Origin: Apteryx mantelli
Lineage: Eukaryota; Chordata; Aves; Apterygiformes; Apterygidae
Direction of reading: 5' to 3'
DNA: 64,000 nucleotides
Assembly: GCF_036417845.1 (NCBI RefSeq)
Contig: NC_089978.1
Location: 141,788,288 to 141,852,287, forward strand
In this document: positions 22,866 to 36,400 of the stretch, piece after piece
Layout of the letters: the number at the start of each line of letters is the position of its first letter
Numbering within the stretch: the stretch's first letter is position 1
The notes under the pieces: model-generated
Told to the model about the DNA's origin: nothing
The model's database searches: none
Seen by the model: only the letters and a program-made list of their open reading frames with translations
Made by a program: the position numbers and the translations under genes

Positions 22866-25800
22866 CCCCCAATTAGAGCAAAATACAGTTTGTGAATCTT
22901 AAAACCTTTTTCAAAAGCAGAAAGTAAAAAGAAAACTTTGTCTTCAAAGTGATTGTGAGTCACTCCTCTTCAAAGCCTTTCCATGCATTTCTTGAAGTTT
23001 CTTTCCAGTGCATATTCCAAGTGTTTTTGTGGGGAGGGTAGATTCTTCCTGTCTCACATTTAATTTTGGTCCATCAAACTGTCTCTCATTTTGGTTTTTC
23101 TTCTGGCACTTGAGACTAACTTGCCTCCTTTAATTGAATGCAGACACTGCCTCTAACATGACAGCCACTACCCACTCAATAATGGGATATTGTCTTTCCT
23201 GCCGTGTATTTGCCTTAATTAAAACCAGAGCTCTCACCTCAGTGCTGGACTCTGCCCTATTCCTCGCTAATGCTTTTACACATCGTTTCATGCCAAGGCT
23301 TGCCAGAGCACATGCACGGGCCTGGTTTGCCAGCATTGTTTACTTGCTTGTTGTTGTTTTTAGGAGTGAGTTTCCCTTCATCCGCGGGAGGCTCCTCGCT
23401 GCTTCAGTAGAGCTGACTGGACGCTGCTGTGTGCCCGTCCCCTATGGGGAGGCTGCAAGGGAGGTGGGAACAGGTGCCTGGGTGTTAGCAGCAGGCAAAG
23501 CTGCCAAAAAAGGAAGAGCTTTGAGCTGAGCAACCATTTCTGCAGGCATATGCATTTCCTAACCCTCCTCTGGGGTGTTCGCTCTGCCCTTATGCAGGAG
23601 AAATCCATTTTCAGGGAGGATCTGGGATCTAATAGATATTTTGAGATCTACTCAATATCAAACCTGGTTTCAGGTTTGAAGTCAGATCTTTAAACATTTG
23701 GGGTTTTGTTGGTGGTGGTGGTGGTGGTTTTTTTAACCTATGTTCTGTTATGGCTGACTCTGGGCCTCCACTCTGGCCATGTAGGTCCCCGTCGCTCAAG
23801 CCTGTGCAGGTCCTCTCCTGGTTAGTAACCTTCAGGGTGTCCTTCATCAGCTTGGAGAGTACAGTGATAGCTACCCCCAGCTGGCCGCAGTGAGAGCGAA
23901 ACAAATTACATCCCATATTTTGTTAATAATCACTTAAGGAACCCAAACCATGTTACAGATGTATCCCTTTATCCCATTAACAAAACTCTGGGCAGTGACA
24001 GAAGGGCTGTATGAAGAGAGCTTTGGGTAGGCTGTGCAAGGAGGTGGTGGCAAATACTTACTCTCCTTGGCAAAAGAGCTGATCTCTCCTTTTGTGAGCA
24101 CCAGGTTGGAAAAAAAAAACCCAAAACACAAAAATCATCTGTTGGTGCACCCTGCTTGTGCAATGTGGTTTTGCTATGGAATACATCTCTTCTAAGGATA
24201 TCTCATCTCTAAAAGTACTCCAGTATGTTTACAACAGTCTAAGTGCTGTGGTTTTTACATGATATTCAGCATTTTCCTTCATCTCCAGATCCTGGAGAGG
24301 GTGGGACTGGAGAGCTCAACTTTCACTTAAAAACCTTTTCTGGAGAGAAAGTAACAATGTGATCCATATTTATCCAACAGGATAAAAAGCAGAAGGCAAA
24401 TATGACACCCAGCCTCCACAAAAATTTTGAAAAACTCAGAATACCACCAGAGGGGTTTAATCTGTAAGGTTTTCTTCTGTGAGAGTTTGGGGAGCTAACT
24501 CAGGGCTTTTTGACACTGGGATTGGCAATGTGAAGCACTAGACTTGGCAGCTATTAACAGCCATCTCCAGCTTTGCCAGAGAAGGTCAATCACGAGGTCG
24601 CCCTCACCTTGTCTCTGATGCTTAAAACAATGACAATGCCTGGAGCAATCCTTGTGTCCCCCACCTCGCAGAAAACTTGCGTCACCCAGGTGCTCACGAG
24701 AAGGCACCTTCCCCAAACCGTAGTCAAGCAAAGGTGAAGCCGGACATACTCAGCTCATACTGCAGCACTAGTTGTGCGTATGTGTGCATATGTGTGCGTG
24801 CATGGATGGGGAGGGGATTAACACTAAATAAAGCCAGAGAGCAGCGCTCGCTGCATTTACTGCATAGCATGACTTCTTAGTCTGCAAGAGCAGCTAGACT
24901 GTGAGATTTCTTACCACCTCAGCTGTCATGTATCCAGTGTGATTCACATCACTGCCTCTGATTCACTTAAAGAATTTATTTTCTTTACGGGCATCTATAC
25001 TGAATATTTAGGCACCACAGACATCAATAAAGACTTTGTTCAGACTTTGCTTAACACAACAAAGTCCCATACTTGCCTATGTTGATGCCAGTGGGCATAA
25101 GCAGAGGCATCTCAGTCTGCATGGTGCTAAGCTTCTTGGTATAGGGTATCCTCTTGCCTGCCTAGCAAACAGGCCCAACATAGCAGATGTCCTCTGGATA
25201 TAGCGTTTCAGGCTTGGGAGGGGAAAAAAGCCCCACACCGTGTGTTAGTGTTCTCCACATCTACAGTGGCTAGAATCGTTAGCTGGCCTGCAAGAAAAGC
25301 CAGGTTCAAAGTCCTAGATCCCTCAGCTGCCTCATTTGGAATGGAAACATAACCCAAATTTTCCATTTCAGTGCTGTGCATAAATGGTATGTAAAGCAGA
25401 ACCACTGCAGTAGGAGATAGAAAGTTCCCAGGCTGGTGTCTAACCCTGAACACCGGGGTCTCATTCCTTTCCAGCACTCTCCAGTGAGTAACTCAGCTGA
25501 CTTCCCATTTAGCACACTGCCTTTTGCTGGGCAGCATCTTAGCATCCTCTTAGATAAGAGGATGTTCCTTCTCACAGCTCAATGGGCCAGTGCACAGCAT
25601 GGCGAGTACAGACCCAGACATCAGGATGCAGACCATTGCACATGGCAGGCTCCTGCAGAGATCAGGGGACCACGGGGGCACTAGCTCACCTCTCCTTCAT
25701 GGATCCATTCCAGACCTAGGGAAAAAACAAGTTCCCATTGGTATCCCCTCCATTCGCATTCAGCATGCTGCACTGGAGGTGGGAAATGAAACAGGCAAGG

Positions 25801-28639
25801 AGTCGGACAAAGCCCTTGGGAACAACCGCAGAAGTGGCCAAACATAGAAATGTGGGGCATGTTCAGTCAGTTACCCATCACTTTGACTGGGCTTCCTCTG
25901 CGCTGCCCTGGGTGGCTGGTGGGTCCTCCCCTAGCATCTCTTACCCATGGATTTGGGGCCCTTTTCTCCTTTTCCATACTTAGCTTAGTGCTCTGCCACC
26001 CCATAAAGTTTCTGTAACTTTCTTGGCATCTCATGTGGCTAGCTGTCTTATTAATAAGTATAAATATAATCTCAATTATTTAATACTCACTAAGACTGCC
26101 TTTGAGATAGACTGTCGCTTCATCTGTGTGCTGTTCTTGCCTATCTGCCTGCCTCTTGCACACCATACCTGAAGTTGTGAAGTGAGCCTCTACCTTCAAG
26201 TCTACTGGAACGTACTGAAAAACAACCCTTTCCTCATTGGAGCAGTCTCTCCCACTACTACTTCTTCATCTCCATCAAGGGAAGCAGCTAGAGTGAAGTT
26301 TGGCACGGGTCTGCCAAAAGTGTCCCTGGGGGAGAAAGAGGAGGGGAAGACTATCATGAAATTGAGTAGCAAAGATGCTGACTCCAGCAAGAAATCTCTT
26401 CACAGACTATCATTTCTGCCACCCCAGGCAGGGAAACACGTCACTCGTGGATCTGCACAAGAGAAAAGCTTTCTGTTTTGGCAGATATGCAGTGGAGCAA
26501 TTCATGGGACACAGGAGAAAACTTCCCTGTTGGTTGATTAGGAGGGACTGAAGTAGCTCCAGTCCAAGAAGATCTCCAAACCTCACCTCACAACTTATTG
26601 TGCTAGGGATCATGCATCTGTCTCCCTTCTGGAGTTAACACCATCCCTGGCAAGAGCATCATAGCCACAGATTAACAAACAAGCAAGACAATCAGCTTTA
26701 ATGTTTTCTGCTTGCTTCTCACCCTTCATTCGCACTACAACACCCCAGCTGTGAACTTTTAACCCTGAACTTGTTCCACATTGTGAGCCTTCTTAGCAGA
26801 CAAGTCATAGACAGTAAATCAACTTTTCAGACTGTGGTATCTGTTGAGTTATTCCCCTCATTGCTTCGCTGCAGTTCACTTTCTGTCAACCTGCTGTCTC
26901 CTGAAACATATATATTGGTAGCACACCCTTCACCTGTGGGAAGGAGAGAAGGGAGAATCAAATTTTAAAAGACCAAGACCTGCGATGTGGTCAGAAGATC
27001 CAAGACCTGTGTCTGTGCCTACATAGTATCTTACTAGCCTCTTTTGGAGAAATACCTGGCACATGCCCCTCTTCCAGCATTTCAAAAGAGCCAAAAGAAA
27101 CCCAGCCCTGGGACAGCTGTGGCAAAGATAAGGAAAATGTTTGTTTTTCAGTGAAGGCTCCAGAGTGCTTATTACCATTTCCACTTCCTCTTGGTTACTC
27201 ACTGGAGCAACAGGCACTGTGGCCATGAGGCAGGGACTCACAAATTTGCACAACATTATGTATATGTGGACAGGATCTTCTTATTTCATGCTTTAGCTGC
27301 CTCACAAGAAGCTGCAGTAGGCCTAACTTGCTCTGGGGAAGGGCAGCAGTGGCAGGTCCCCTTTGCAGTGGGAACCCCTGCTCTCAGAGGCTGAGACAGC
27401 AATACCTGGTGCTAATACGGGCTACTCAACTGGACTGACTTGCTTTAACATGCTGCAGAAGGGAGCTACAGGATCTTGTATCGTTCTTAAGAAATAAATC
27501 CTGGCACCATCTGCAGATGGCTAAACTCAGTCCTTGCGACCTTAATGCACAGTGAAATCAGCTTCATGTTCAGATCAAAGTTGCTGCTATAACAAATAGC
27601 ACGATGCTGATTTGATTAGATATACAATAATAAAAATCCCAAGCAACGACTTTTGTTTTAACACTAAACTGCTCTATCTTTTACAGTAACGTCCCAAATT
27701 GGCACCAGAGGGACCTACAACTAAATGTATAGCTGGACTTTTGGGGAGAGATTGAAGTAAAATGAAGGCATGGACAGTCAGGGTCCTTCACAACACTCCC
27801 TCCACTTCCACATGTGCCCAAAATGCACACATTTTTATTGCACTAGTTTAGTCATCATGGATTTAAAAAAGGACAACAAAACAAAGGCTGTCTGGGCCAG
27901 TAGTAGAATTTTGTTAATTAATGCCAGCCAGCAGCAGTGGCAACAACTTGGTGTTCAGCTTTGTTGACTGCTCTTACAATAAACCGAAGCCATCATTCCA
28001 GCAAAAAGGTTACCACAGATCTCTGCCATAAAAGGAGTAGATTGCTCTTAAAGTCTAACTGATGTGGATGACAAATGCAAGAACATCTAAATAAGAAACA
28101 GCTCACTTGGCTGATTTCCTATGCTGGCCCCTACTGCTACTGAAAAAAGGCCCTCTTAACAGCCCAGAAATAGAGAAAAATAAAAAACAGCTGAGCATCT
28201 TTTCTTAGATGGCTAGTTTTCACATTCCCTTACAAGCCAGTCTATTGGCTGTTGGCTCCATTCTTGGCATGAAACTGGCCCTGAGGTACCAAACCAGAGA
28301 TGAGAGACAGGTTTAGGCTTAGGGCTGCTAAACCTGCAGCTTAAAAACCACACACACAAACACAAACTTTGCACCTTGCTAAATAGCAGACTCTTATTCC
28401 AGCCAAGAAAATTAAAAAGTGACTTCCATAAACTACTGCCTTACTAATCGCAAAGTGGTGTACACCAACAAACCAATTACAGTCTCAGTGTAATTAAATG
28501 GAATCATAACTGGTTCTTCAGAGCCAAGATCTAGCTAAAAGAAGCCTGTTTTAGAAATCAATTAAATTTATAATAAAGCAGCAGCATCCGGTGTAAGGAA
28601 GGCTAGCATTCCTTGGTTGTTCACAGAACGGGAATAGGA

Positions 28640-28726
28640 GCGGCCACAGTTCAGCACAGGGAAAAAGATCAATACTGACCTAGTAGGTCCTTTCCTATGT
28701 TATGAACTTTCCTATGTTATGAACTT
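28640..28726 (+). mobile_element. CR1-like 3' end with a duplicated 17-mer
   Basis: A GATCAATACTGACCTAGTAGGTCCTTTCC stretch resembles CR1 3' ends (ACC..GTAGGTCCCTTCC). It is followed by two direct copies of TTTCCTATGTTATGAAC. The body upstream is not recognisable. The tail is not the usual CR1 octamer repeat, so the family call is weak. Confidence 0.35.
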
Positions 28727-29009
28727 GTAGCAGGATAAGGGGTTCTCAATTTTATATTACTGCTGCTTCTCCTTGACCTCTGTGCATCAAGTTTTGCCAT
28801 AGCCTTTGGCAACGTAATCATCCTCCTTTTGGGGACAGCTGAAGTGATCATAAAGTGTGTATGCTCTTCTTAAAAACTGACAGATAGGCAAGACTTACAG
28901 TCTGGAGATATAGCATGTATTCAAGGGAAACAAAGCTAACTCACTTCCATCTTCTCTGTCTTTTGTCTCACACATACATGTCCAAACCAGAGGCAGAGTC
29001 TGCTATGTA

Positions 29010-30364
29010 TAATGAGTCAAAAGTTTAAAGTTTATTAAAAATACTCATCTTTTATGGCATTGCATATTTTACACATCCAGTTCAAATGCTTTTTATCACT
29101 TTCATTCAAATCCATAAATTGTTAATAAGTTTTCATGCAGTCTTTATAGTTAACATACTTGTACACATATAATGAGTACCTGTAATGGAAAGACATCTTA
29201 CTAAGAGTTAGAGAACCTTTTCAGGAAACATTAACTGTTTGTACTGGAAAATCATGTATTAAGAAGCAACACTACAATTTTACAGCTTCAGCAGATGTTC
29301 CAAGTTCCTTCTCCACTGGGGATTTGCAGGGGATGGAAATCAAGTAGTCATCAGCCAAATGGGCTACAAATGGCCCTATAGCAAAATGCACTGCACACAA
29401 CAGCCTCAAAATCGTGAATAGTTTCACTGGTATACCTTGCTACTAAATGATGCACTGTTATTCCTTCCTCTGTTACATGTCCAGATTCAACAACTCTAAT
29501 CAGATTATTTGTTTTCAATGGTTGAAGGTTCAGCTTTTTTTTCTGACTAATCCCTGAGATTACATGTAGCATGGAGTTTCTTTTGAATGTGGAAGAAAAC
29601 TAACACAGAAAGATAAATTCTAAATTTCTTGGACTACAAAGTTTGCACAGTGCTCATATCGTCCAAATTAATAGACAAAATAATGCTGTAGAAGCCACTA
29701 TGGTTTGAAGGGGGTTAACTGGAAGAGTTCACATTAAAAGTATCTATACATGGATCGAGTCTATTTTCTTGGGAGAACAGGGAAGGCACTGAAGTAAAGA
29801 GCCTTCATTTCCCTTACTCAGTCCCTTCCAGAAAAATAAAATGGCATCAGTTCTTTGGAGAATCTAAACAGAGAAAGAGGGAAAACTGATAGGTGTAGGT
29901 GCGTAGGTGTACCTCCTAATAAGGGACAGTAGGACTGATATCAGATGACACCACTATGAACCACACAAAGCTGGCAGCACCCATCACACTTGCTTGATGG
30001 TTGATCACAGTCCAGTGATTCTCGACTGCATGCTTTGATATTTTCCTCCCATTTGCACTTTAACAGCCATCCATAGGAGTAGTGGGAAGCATCTCTACTC
30101 AGAAAGGTAGTGACCTGAAGTCACTATCCATGGGGCTGAATGTGAGATGAGGAGTGCCTTCATATACACTGAAGAACATTTCTACATCAATACCAATTTT
30201 AAGAATTTGAAATTGTTTCCATCAGAGCTGGCCGAGAACACTGCAACCTTCCTTGGAAATAAAAATAAATAGCCAGTAATCATTCTGGCATTGGGTTGTG
30301 GTAAGATTCAGCATATTCCTTCACTGAAGGCTTTATGCACCCTGAAGAATGAATGCAGTCATGA
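29010..30364 (-). other. BCL2L14: BCL2L14 3' untranslated region (probable)
   Basis: The sequence between the stop codon at 30365-30367 and the minus-strand AATAAA at 29031-29036 has no coding exon. The open frame at 29351-29572 on the minus strand has no recognised domain and is taken as chance. The 3' boundary is inferred from the signal only. Confidence 0.6.
29031..29036 (-). terminator. BCL2L14: Polyadenylation signal (BCL2L14)
   Basis: TTTATT on the + strand reads AATAAA on the minus strand. It is the first canonical signal I see downstream of the BCL2L14 stop, which would give a 3'UTR of about 1.35 kb with cleavage near 29005-29020. Confidence 0.6.
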
Positions 30365-30406
30365 TTATTCAATTTCTTCCTGATCCAGCAAAGTCAAAGC
30401 CTTCTC
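30365..30406 (-). CDS. BCL2L14: BCL2L14 last coding exon (13 residues and stop)
   Basis: The minus strand shows CTCTGTTACAG, then GAGAAGGC and a frame encoding EKALTLLDQEEIE and TAA. It enters in phase 0 right after the BH2 tryptophan. The human protein also continues with EK and ends in an acidic HEEVD-type tail, which supports this tiny exon; it is too short for ordinary ORF finding. The stop is at 30365-30367. Confidence 0.88.
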   Translation of the reverse strand, partial: EKALTLLDQEEIE

Positions 30407-33400
30407 CTGTAACAGAGGAAGAAAAGTTACAATTATAGAAGCAGCGAGGAACCTCAGCATATTTTCAAATCTGCAGTCAGTATGTTTTCCAGTAGGATTT
30501 CATGACCACATCATCAAATATCCTCATATTCTATCTATTTCAATGGATATACACTTTACAGATGCTGAATGTTTCTCATTCGCTTCATGAAGCACAAAGC
30601 GACTAGGAGTTCCACTGCAAATTCCTCACAACAAATCCAGGCAAGTGAGCTATAAAGGGAGCAGCTCAAGACCACTGTCAGCAAAAGAACACCTTACACA
30701 ACCAACTTTGGAAAACGGACATGAAGATAAATAGATGCCTTCATGTACAGACAAAGTGGAAGCATACCACATCACAAGGGCAGACTGTATGAACTACTGA
30801 ACTTCATCTTGTCTCCAGAACTGGTCAACAGCAGACTTCTAGGGAGGAGTATAAGATTACGGCAAGCATGTAGTAAAGTGTCCTGGTGTTTCTCCCAGCC
30901 TTCAGCTGTCTGTGATGGAGAGGCTGACTGGGCCAGGAATAGTGTTTTATATTTAATAGCCCTCCTTGAATTTCTCCTATTGATTTGGGGGCCAATGTAA
31001 ATAAAAAACCTTCAGCACAGAGAAGATCTTGTAGTAAATTCCACAATGAAGCACACACCGTGTTAAAGAATACCTTTTTGTTTTGGTTTGCCTCTGGTTC
31101 ATTCTAGTTTTGTGAAAGTAGACTACTTCTAGGTGTCTTAGGCTATAAGTCAAGGGAGGAAAACTCATACCCAGCCACCCTGGTTCTGAATCCAAGGCGT
31201 GAAGTGTTCTCTGAGGTACTTTATTCCAAAGCCCAGGACCATGTTCATGGGATGGTTGTCCACAGCAGTAAGCCTGGTGGCAACTTCCAGTGCAAAGGCA
31301 ACTTTGGTGCATTGTACTTGGCCTTCTGTCTTGCCTGTTGAGTCTGCTGAGACATCCTCCAGGATTAGGTCAGTGACCCTCTCAAAGAAGGTGTAGGACA
31401 GCATGTCTATAAAATGCTGATAGAAAGTCTTGTCCTTTTGGATCTGAAAATAAGAATAAGGATTGGTTAAACTTTTGTGATACTTGCTTTCCCCATCTCA
31501 TTGGGAAAGTAGAGCATCTCTAGGTAATATTTAGAGTGACTATAATCTAATCATGATGCTGATTGCAAGAGAAGACACACACAAACCCCACACCTTGCTG
31601 TAAGGCTGTTCCTTCAGGCTCAGCAGATGGTTCAGGGGCTTCCCCTCTGAAAACTCTGCAGTTTTTTTGCATTTGAATAAGAGAGGCAGAGAGAGAAAAA
31701 AAGCAAATCAAGTGTGACACTTGCATCTAGGCCTGCAGGTTAGGAGACACAGGAATACAGGAGTAGTGGGAGGGTGACACAAGAGGCAAGGCTATGAGAA
31801 GGGCCCATGGACCCTGCTGTGCTAAGCTCACCTTGCTCAGTTGCAGTCTTTGCAACACTTCTTACCATATCTGGGTAACTGTCTGCTTCCGTGTCCTCCA
31901 TGTGGGAGTACACCTTCACAGAGCAAAAGAGGCAGCTAAAGAAGGGAGCTAAGGTTTGACAGAGAAAACCCCCAGCTCTGCTCCAACTACTGGGCTCTTG
32001 CAGGCCCACTCACTCAAAAAAATAATTTCCCTTTTGCCTACAATAACTCTCAGAGCTGTAGAGTTTCCATCCCTTCACTGGGAACAACTTGTACGCCAAG
32101 TTTAATGCCAAGTCAAGAGTTTGTATTCTCGGTTTGAGTTCTCAGACTCAGTCAAGTGCTCAACTTCCTATGAAACTCAACAGGAACTAGGCAAGGAACT
32201 GCATAACCTTTTTGTTGTCTTTTCCCCACTCTCCAACAGAGATTTGTGCTAGTCCTCTGGTCTTAAGAAAGATTTCAGACTGAACAGCGAAGGTTTCAGA
32301 AAGGCCCAAGTGTGGAAAGAGAAGTTCAGGATAGAGACAGCGAGAGCTGGGTTACAAAACATTCGTTCACAACAAATGTTTAATCCCTCTCTCTCACATG
32401 TGTAAGTGGGCACTTATACACACACACTCACACTCAAGCCTGTCTAGCTACTGAAAACAGAAGTATTTACCTTTTTTTCTAGTTGATCCCCTGATTGTCT
32501 TAATAGTGCAACTATTGTTTGCATTACCTTTCCTTCATCTGTTAAAGAAAGAACAGCAACATAAACACCACAGCCTTCTAGTAGGATCCAAATAGCAAGC
32601 TATGGCAAAAGCCTTGGTGCCAACTAATCATGAAAACAGCTGCTATTTTGTGAAAAAATCACAAGGCACTCTGTATCCAGGCTTTAGGCAGAAGCTCACT
32701 GTTCAAGTTTGCATGGAGTAAGTAGCGCTATTTCTCCATCTGCACAACATTTTGCTCCGGTTAAGAATCTGGAAAAGAGTAGAGACTTTAACATCCCATT
32801 GCTAGCCCTTTGTGCTTTGAGGCATGACTGATAATAAGATAGTGTGAAAGAGCAGCTAGCAGAAGCCCAAGAAAAATGAACTTCAAATTAGGAAGAAATA
32901 TCCTCCCATCATTAGCAGTTATACCTTCCATAACTCACTAGAACAATCTCCAGGTTTGTCAGATTGTAACCAGAAATTTCTAGAAAGCTTGTATGAGAAC
33001 TAGATCTCTGCAGATATTATGGAAGATAAGCAATTCAGATTTTTAACAGAGGTTGTTGACCAATGTTGTTCCCTCACCAGAGAGAGACTGGCCTTTAACC
33101 AAGACATTATTCCCAGGGAACAGATCTTTGGGCTTAGAAGCTCAGTGTATTATTCTGTTCCAAGCTCTGCCACTCCTAGCACTGCTCTGTGACTTACATC
33201 ACTTCACCTCCACTCTCTTTGTCTCATGTCACACACCTCCTTGGATTTTTAAGGATGTTCTTTTTATTGCAGTAGCAGGCAGGACTTATGCAGCCAGAGC
33301 AGCCCCTGAAGTGTGGGTGACAGAGCAAGACCCAGCAGAGCAAACATGTTTCTTCATAGTGTCTTATCCCAGAATGCATGACTGCTTCACCATTTCTAGG

Positions 33401-36400
33401 GGAAAATGCCTCAGTGCACAACACCAGCCTAACATACTTCCTATGAGCATAAAATTCTTCACCTTACCCTTACTTCCATCAACAGCATCTCTATCCTGTA
33501 GTTCTGGACCATGGGCAAGAGCCAGCATCTTGAATGATACATCTGAAGGAGATGGCTGAGATCTGGAAGTAACAAGCTTGGCCAGCCTGTCTGCAATGTG
33601 GTCGACATTTGCTGTCTCATCTGATTGGGAAGGGGGGTGGGAAATAAAGAAGGCAATTAATATTTCCAGGAAATAACTCAAAGCTTTACTCATTTACATG
33701 CCCCCCTGAGGTGGCAGTGCCCAGAGGATATCAAGAGATACACTGGCTTTGCTATTGCCTAAGATCAGGTGGTAACAATTTAGAGAGACAAGTAATACAT
33801 TACAAACCCTCTCTAGTTTTTCAGTAGCAGCTAACTGAGGCCATACAGAAGCAAGTGTGAGTGTTGTTCACTAGCATACATCCTTGCACATCATAGATTG
33901 AGAAACTAGAGAGAACAGCTCTGTAGGACAATGAATCTTAGACGCTACCACAAGTGGTTTGCGAGTGGCCCATGGCTAGTTCACCTGTAGGCCCAGCATT
34001 AGGAAAGACAGTGCATTTCAGTGCTCTCTCCTTGTTCCCACTGGCTGATCCTGAGCACAGAGAAGCAGGCTTCACTTCAGAGGCACCTCTACCACAAAAG
34101 CTTCTCCCATGCTTGATACTGTTGTATTAAATAGACATGAATATTGGATGAACTCATCACCCTGCAGCCAGATTGGCTTTCTCCACCTTGTGTAATGATG
34201 CTGTTCAGGACCCTCACAAGCTGAAGGCCTCGCTCAGCTAGGGGAGCCTAAAGGGGCTCCTGCTATAGCACAGAGCTATGGGGAAGAGCTATAGCAAGGT
34301 TTGTTTCAGCTGGGAGTTGCTCTTTCTTGCAATTAGCCTCCCTGAGGTTGAGATGTGAAACTTGGTTTCCCCACCACCACCACGAAATGGCAGCTCCTGT
34401 GTGATCAGCAGACAGCAAGACAAGCTCAGCAGCAGCCTGACCCATAACACATGTGTAAAATTCACAAACAGAGTTTATTGTGAGGGCAGCAGGGGTTAAT
34501 ACAGTCAATAAAAACTGCATTTCAAGGTTGGTGAATCAACCCCGAGACATTTTCTTCCCTCCAACTGTATGCAGAGTTTGTCCGGAAGCTGCTGCACTTC
34601 TAGGAAGGGGATCAGGCCATTTGTGACAGTGTATGATTATGGCTTTGGAAACATAAGATTAAGCAACTGGTTTTAAACAGAACAGGCCTGCTATTTAGAC
34701 AAGTAATCCCCAAAAGCATCTCCATTTTTTGCAGAATAGCCCGTCCAAGCTTGCATTACAGCTGCTAGCAATATATGTTACAAATAATAAAGTTTTAGGA
34801 TTTCATCCAGCAATCTGCTGAAGGGTGGGTGAAGAACAGATTTGAAGTCAAACACCAGGTCCAGGGAGGTTAAGCCAAGCACGGTGAGGTTTTAGCTTGA
34901 GGCCGTGCTGCCACCTTCAGGGAAAATGATGGTACATTGGAGGGGTCATCAAGGGGTTGACCCCAAAACTCCTGGGAGCTTTCTTTGACAATGTAAAAAT
35001 AAAATGGAAATAAAAAGTAAAAATAAAATGGAAATAAAAATGGACACCATAGGATGCAATATCTGGATGCAGACATATGTCCTTGGCAACCAAACCATGG
35101 AAAGTCATAGTCATTTCCCTGCAGCAAAATGCACCAGGCAGAGGCAAAGAGCCTCTCTTGGGAGATACAACTGGATTTGACAGCAGGGAGAATTACGGGC
35201 TTAGTGAGTAGGTGCTGCTCCAGGACAGTTAAACTGATCGGGGTTGGGCTTTAGGCTGGAGATGTGAGTGAGGGATAATCTTCAGAAATGGATAATCTTT
35301 AGAAATGTCTTTAAATACGGCAAAAGGGGAGAGCAACACTTCCATCAGCAGGTTCCTGAGCCAGTAGTATCAAGCTGGGACAAATTAAAGAAACAAAACC
35401 CCCTTATTTATATGAAAACACCATTGTAACCTATCATATACTGTATATGGCTACTTAATGGGGATACCATCATCTTCTCTCAATCTTTTATGAGAAGTTA
35501 AGGCATGACTTATTTTCCAGAGTAGAAAAGATAAAATCTCATTGTGTACAGTGTAGCGCCTCATGCACAGCTGGCTTTGGGGGTTGGGGTACAAGAAGTC
35601 ATTTACCTCAATGGGATCCCTAAATTTAGATGAGTAACTGCCACCCACTACCTCTTCCAATACCTGGGAGGGCAGGTTCAGACTTACTATGAGAAAGTCC
35701 CTCATCAGCTTTCTCAAAAGCAAGATCTGGTCCCTTCTCAACCAGCCTCAGACCAAACATTCTTTTTTTTAACTTTCTCTCCTCAGTCAAGGACTATACT
35801 TGAGAGGAATCCTGTGGCAGTGGTAGCAATGTATAGAGGAGATTAAAATAACTCCGGAAGACTGTTCCCATTTGAGCTCTAACAACAGTGGGGATTATGA
35901 GAGGCAGCCTAGAGGCATAGGGCTTCTCTATGCTTAGGTCTGGTTGCTGCCAACTGCGTGACACCACAGAGTTTAAAGCTGAGTCTAGCAATTTGGTCTT
36001 TAGCGTAGAATATGTATCCCATGATAAAGCTCTTGAACAGGCCTTCATATAACTTCTCTTCCCTGATTTTTGTGTGGAAATCTTCTGTCTGACCAGTGTT
36101 TTACATTTCATTTCTAGCCAGGTATGAAATGCTTGGAAAAAACAACCTGTACAATTATATGTTATTTAACACCATATGCTGGAAAACAAACAAAAAAAGC
36201 AGTCACAAGCGCGAATCTCATGTATGCAAGCACTAGTGAAGATCTGGCAATCTGGCTTCCTAATTGGAACTCAATAGAGCTAGCATAAAAGATGCCCAAG
36301 CAGTGAAAAAAACTCCTGCTCTTCCTGCCTTTCCATAGGCTACTAGCTATTTAAGCTATTTAGAGAGAGATTTAAAGACAAACAACAGCAAAAGGAAAGA

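Larger units (their letters stand above)
15691..29005. other. Intergenic region between convergent LRP6 and BCL2L14
   Basis: About 13 kb lies between two transcription ends that point at each other. I see no exon with conserved domains. The open frames here (for example 23134-23529 and 26182-26541) have ordinary composition and no recognisable family. Contents noted separately are an A22 run, a MIR-like SINE remnant near 22800 and a CR1-like 3' end near 28665. Confidence 0.7.

Noticed and set aside
33053..33559. + strand 168-codon open frame
   Set aside because: It crosses a BCL2L14 intron, a MIR-like remnant and the antisense of an exon; no recognisable domain or initiation context.
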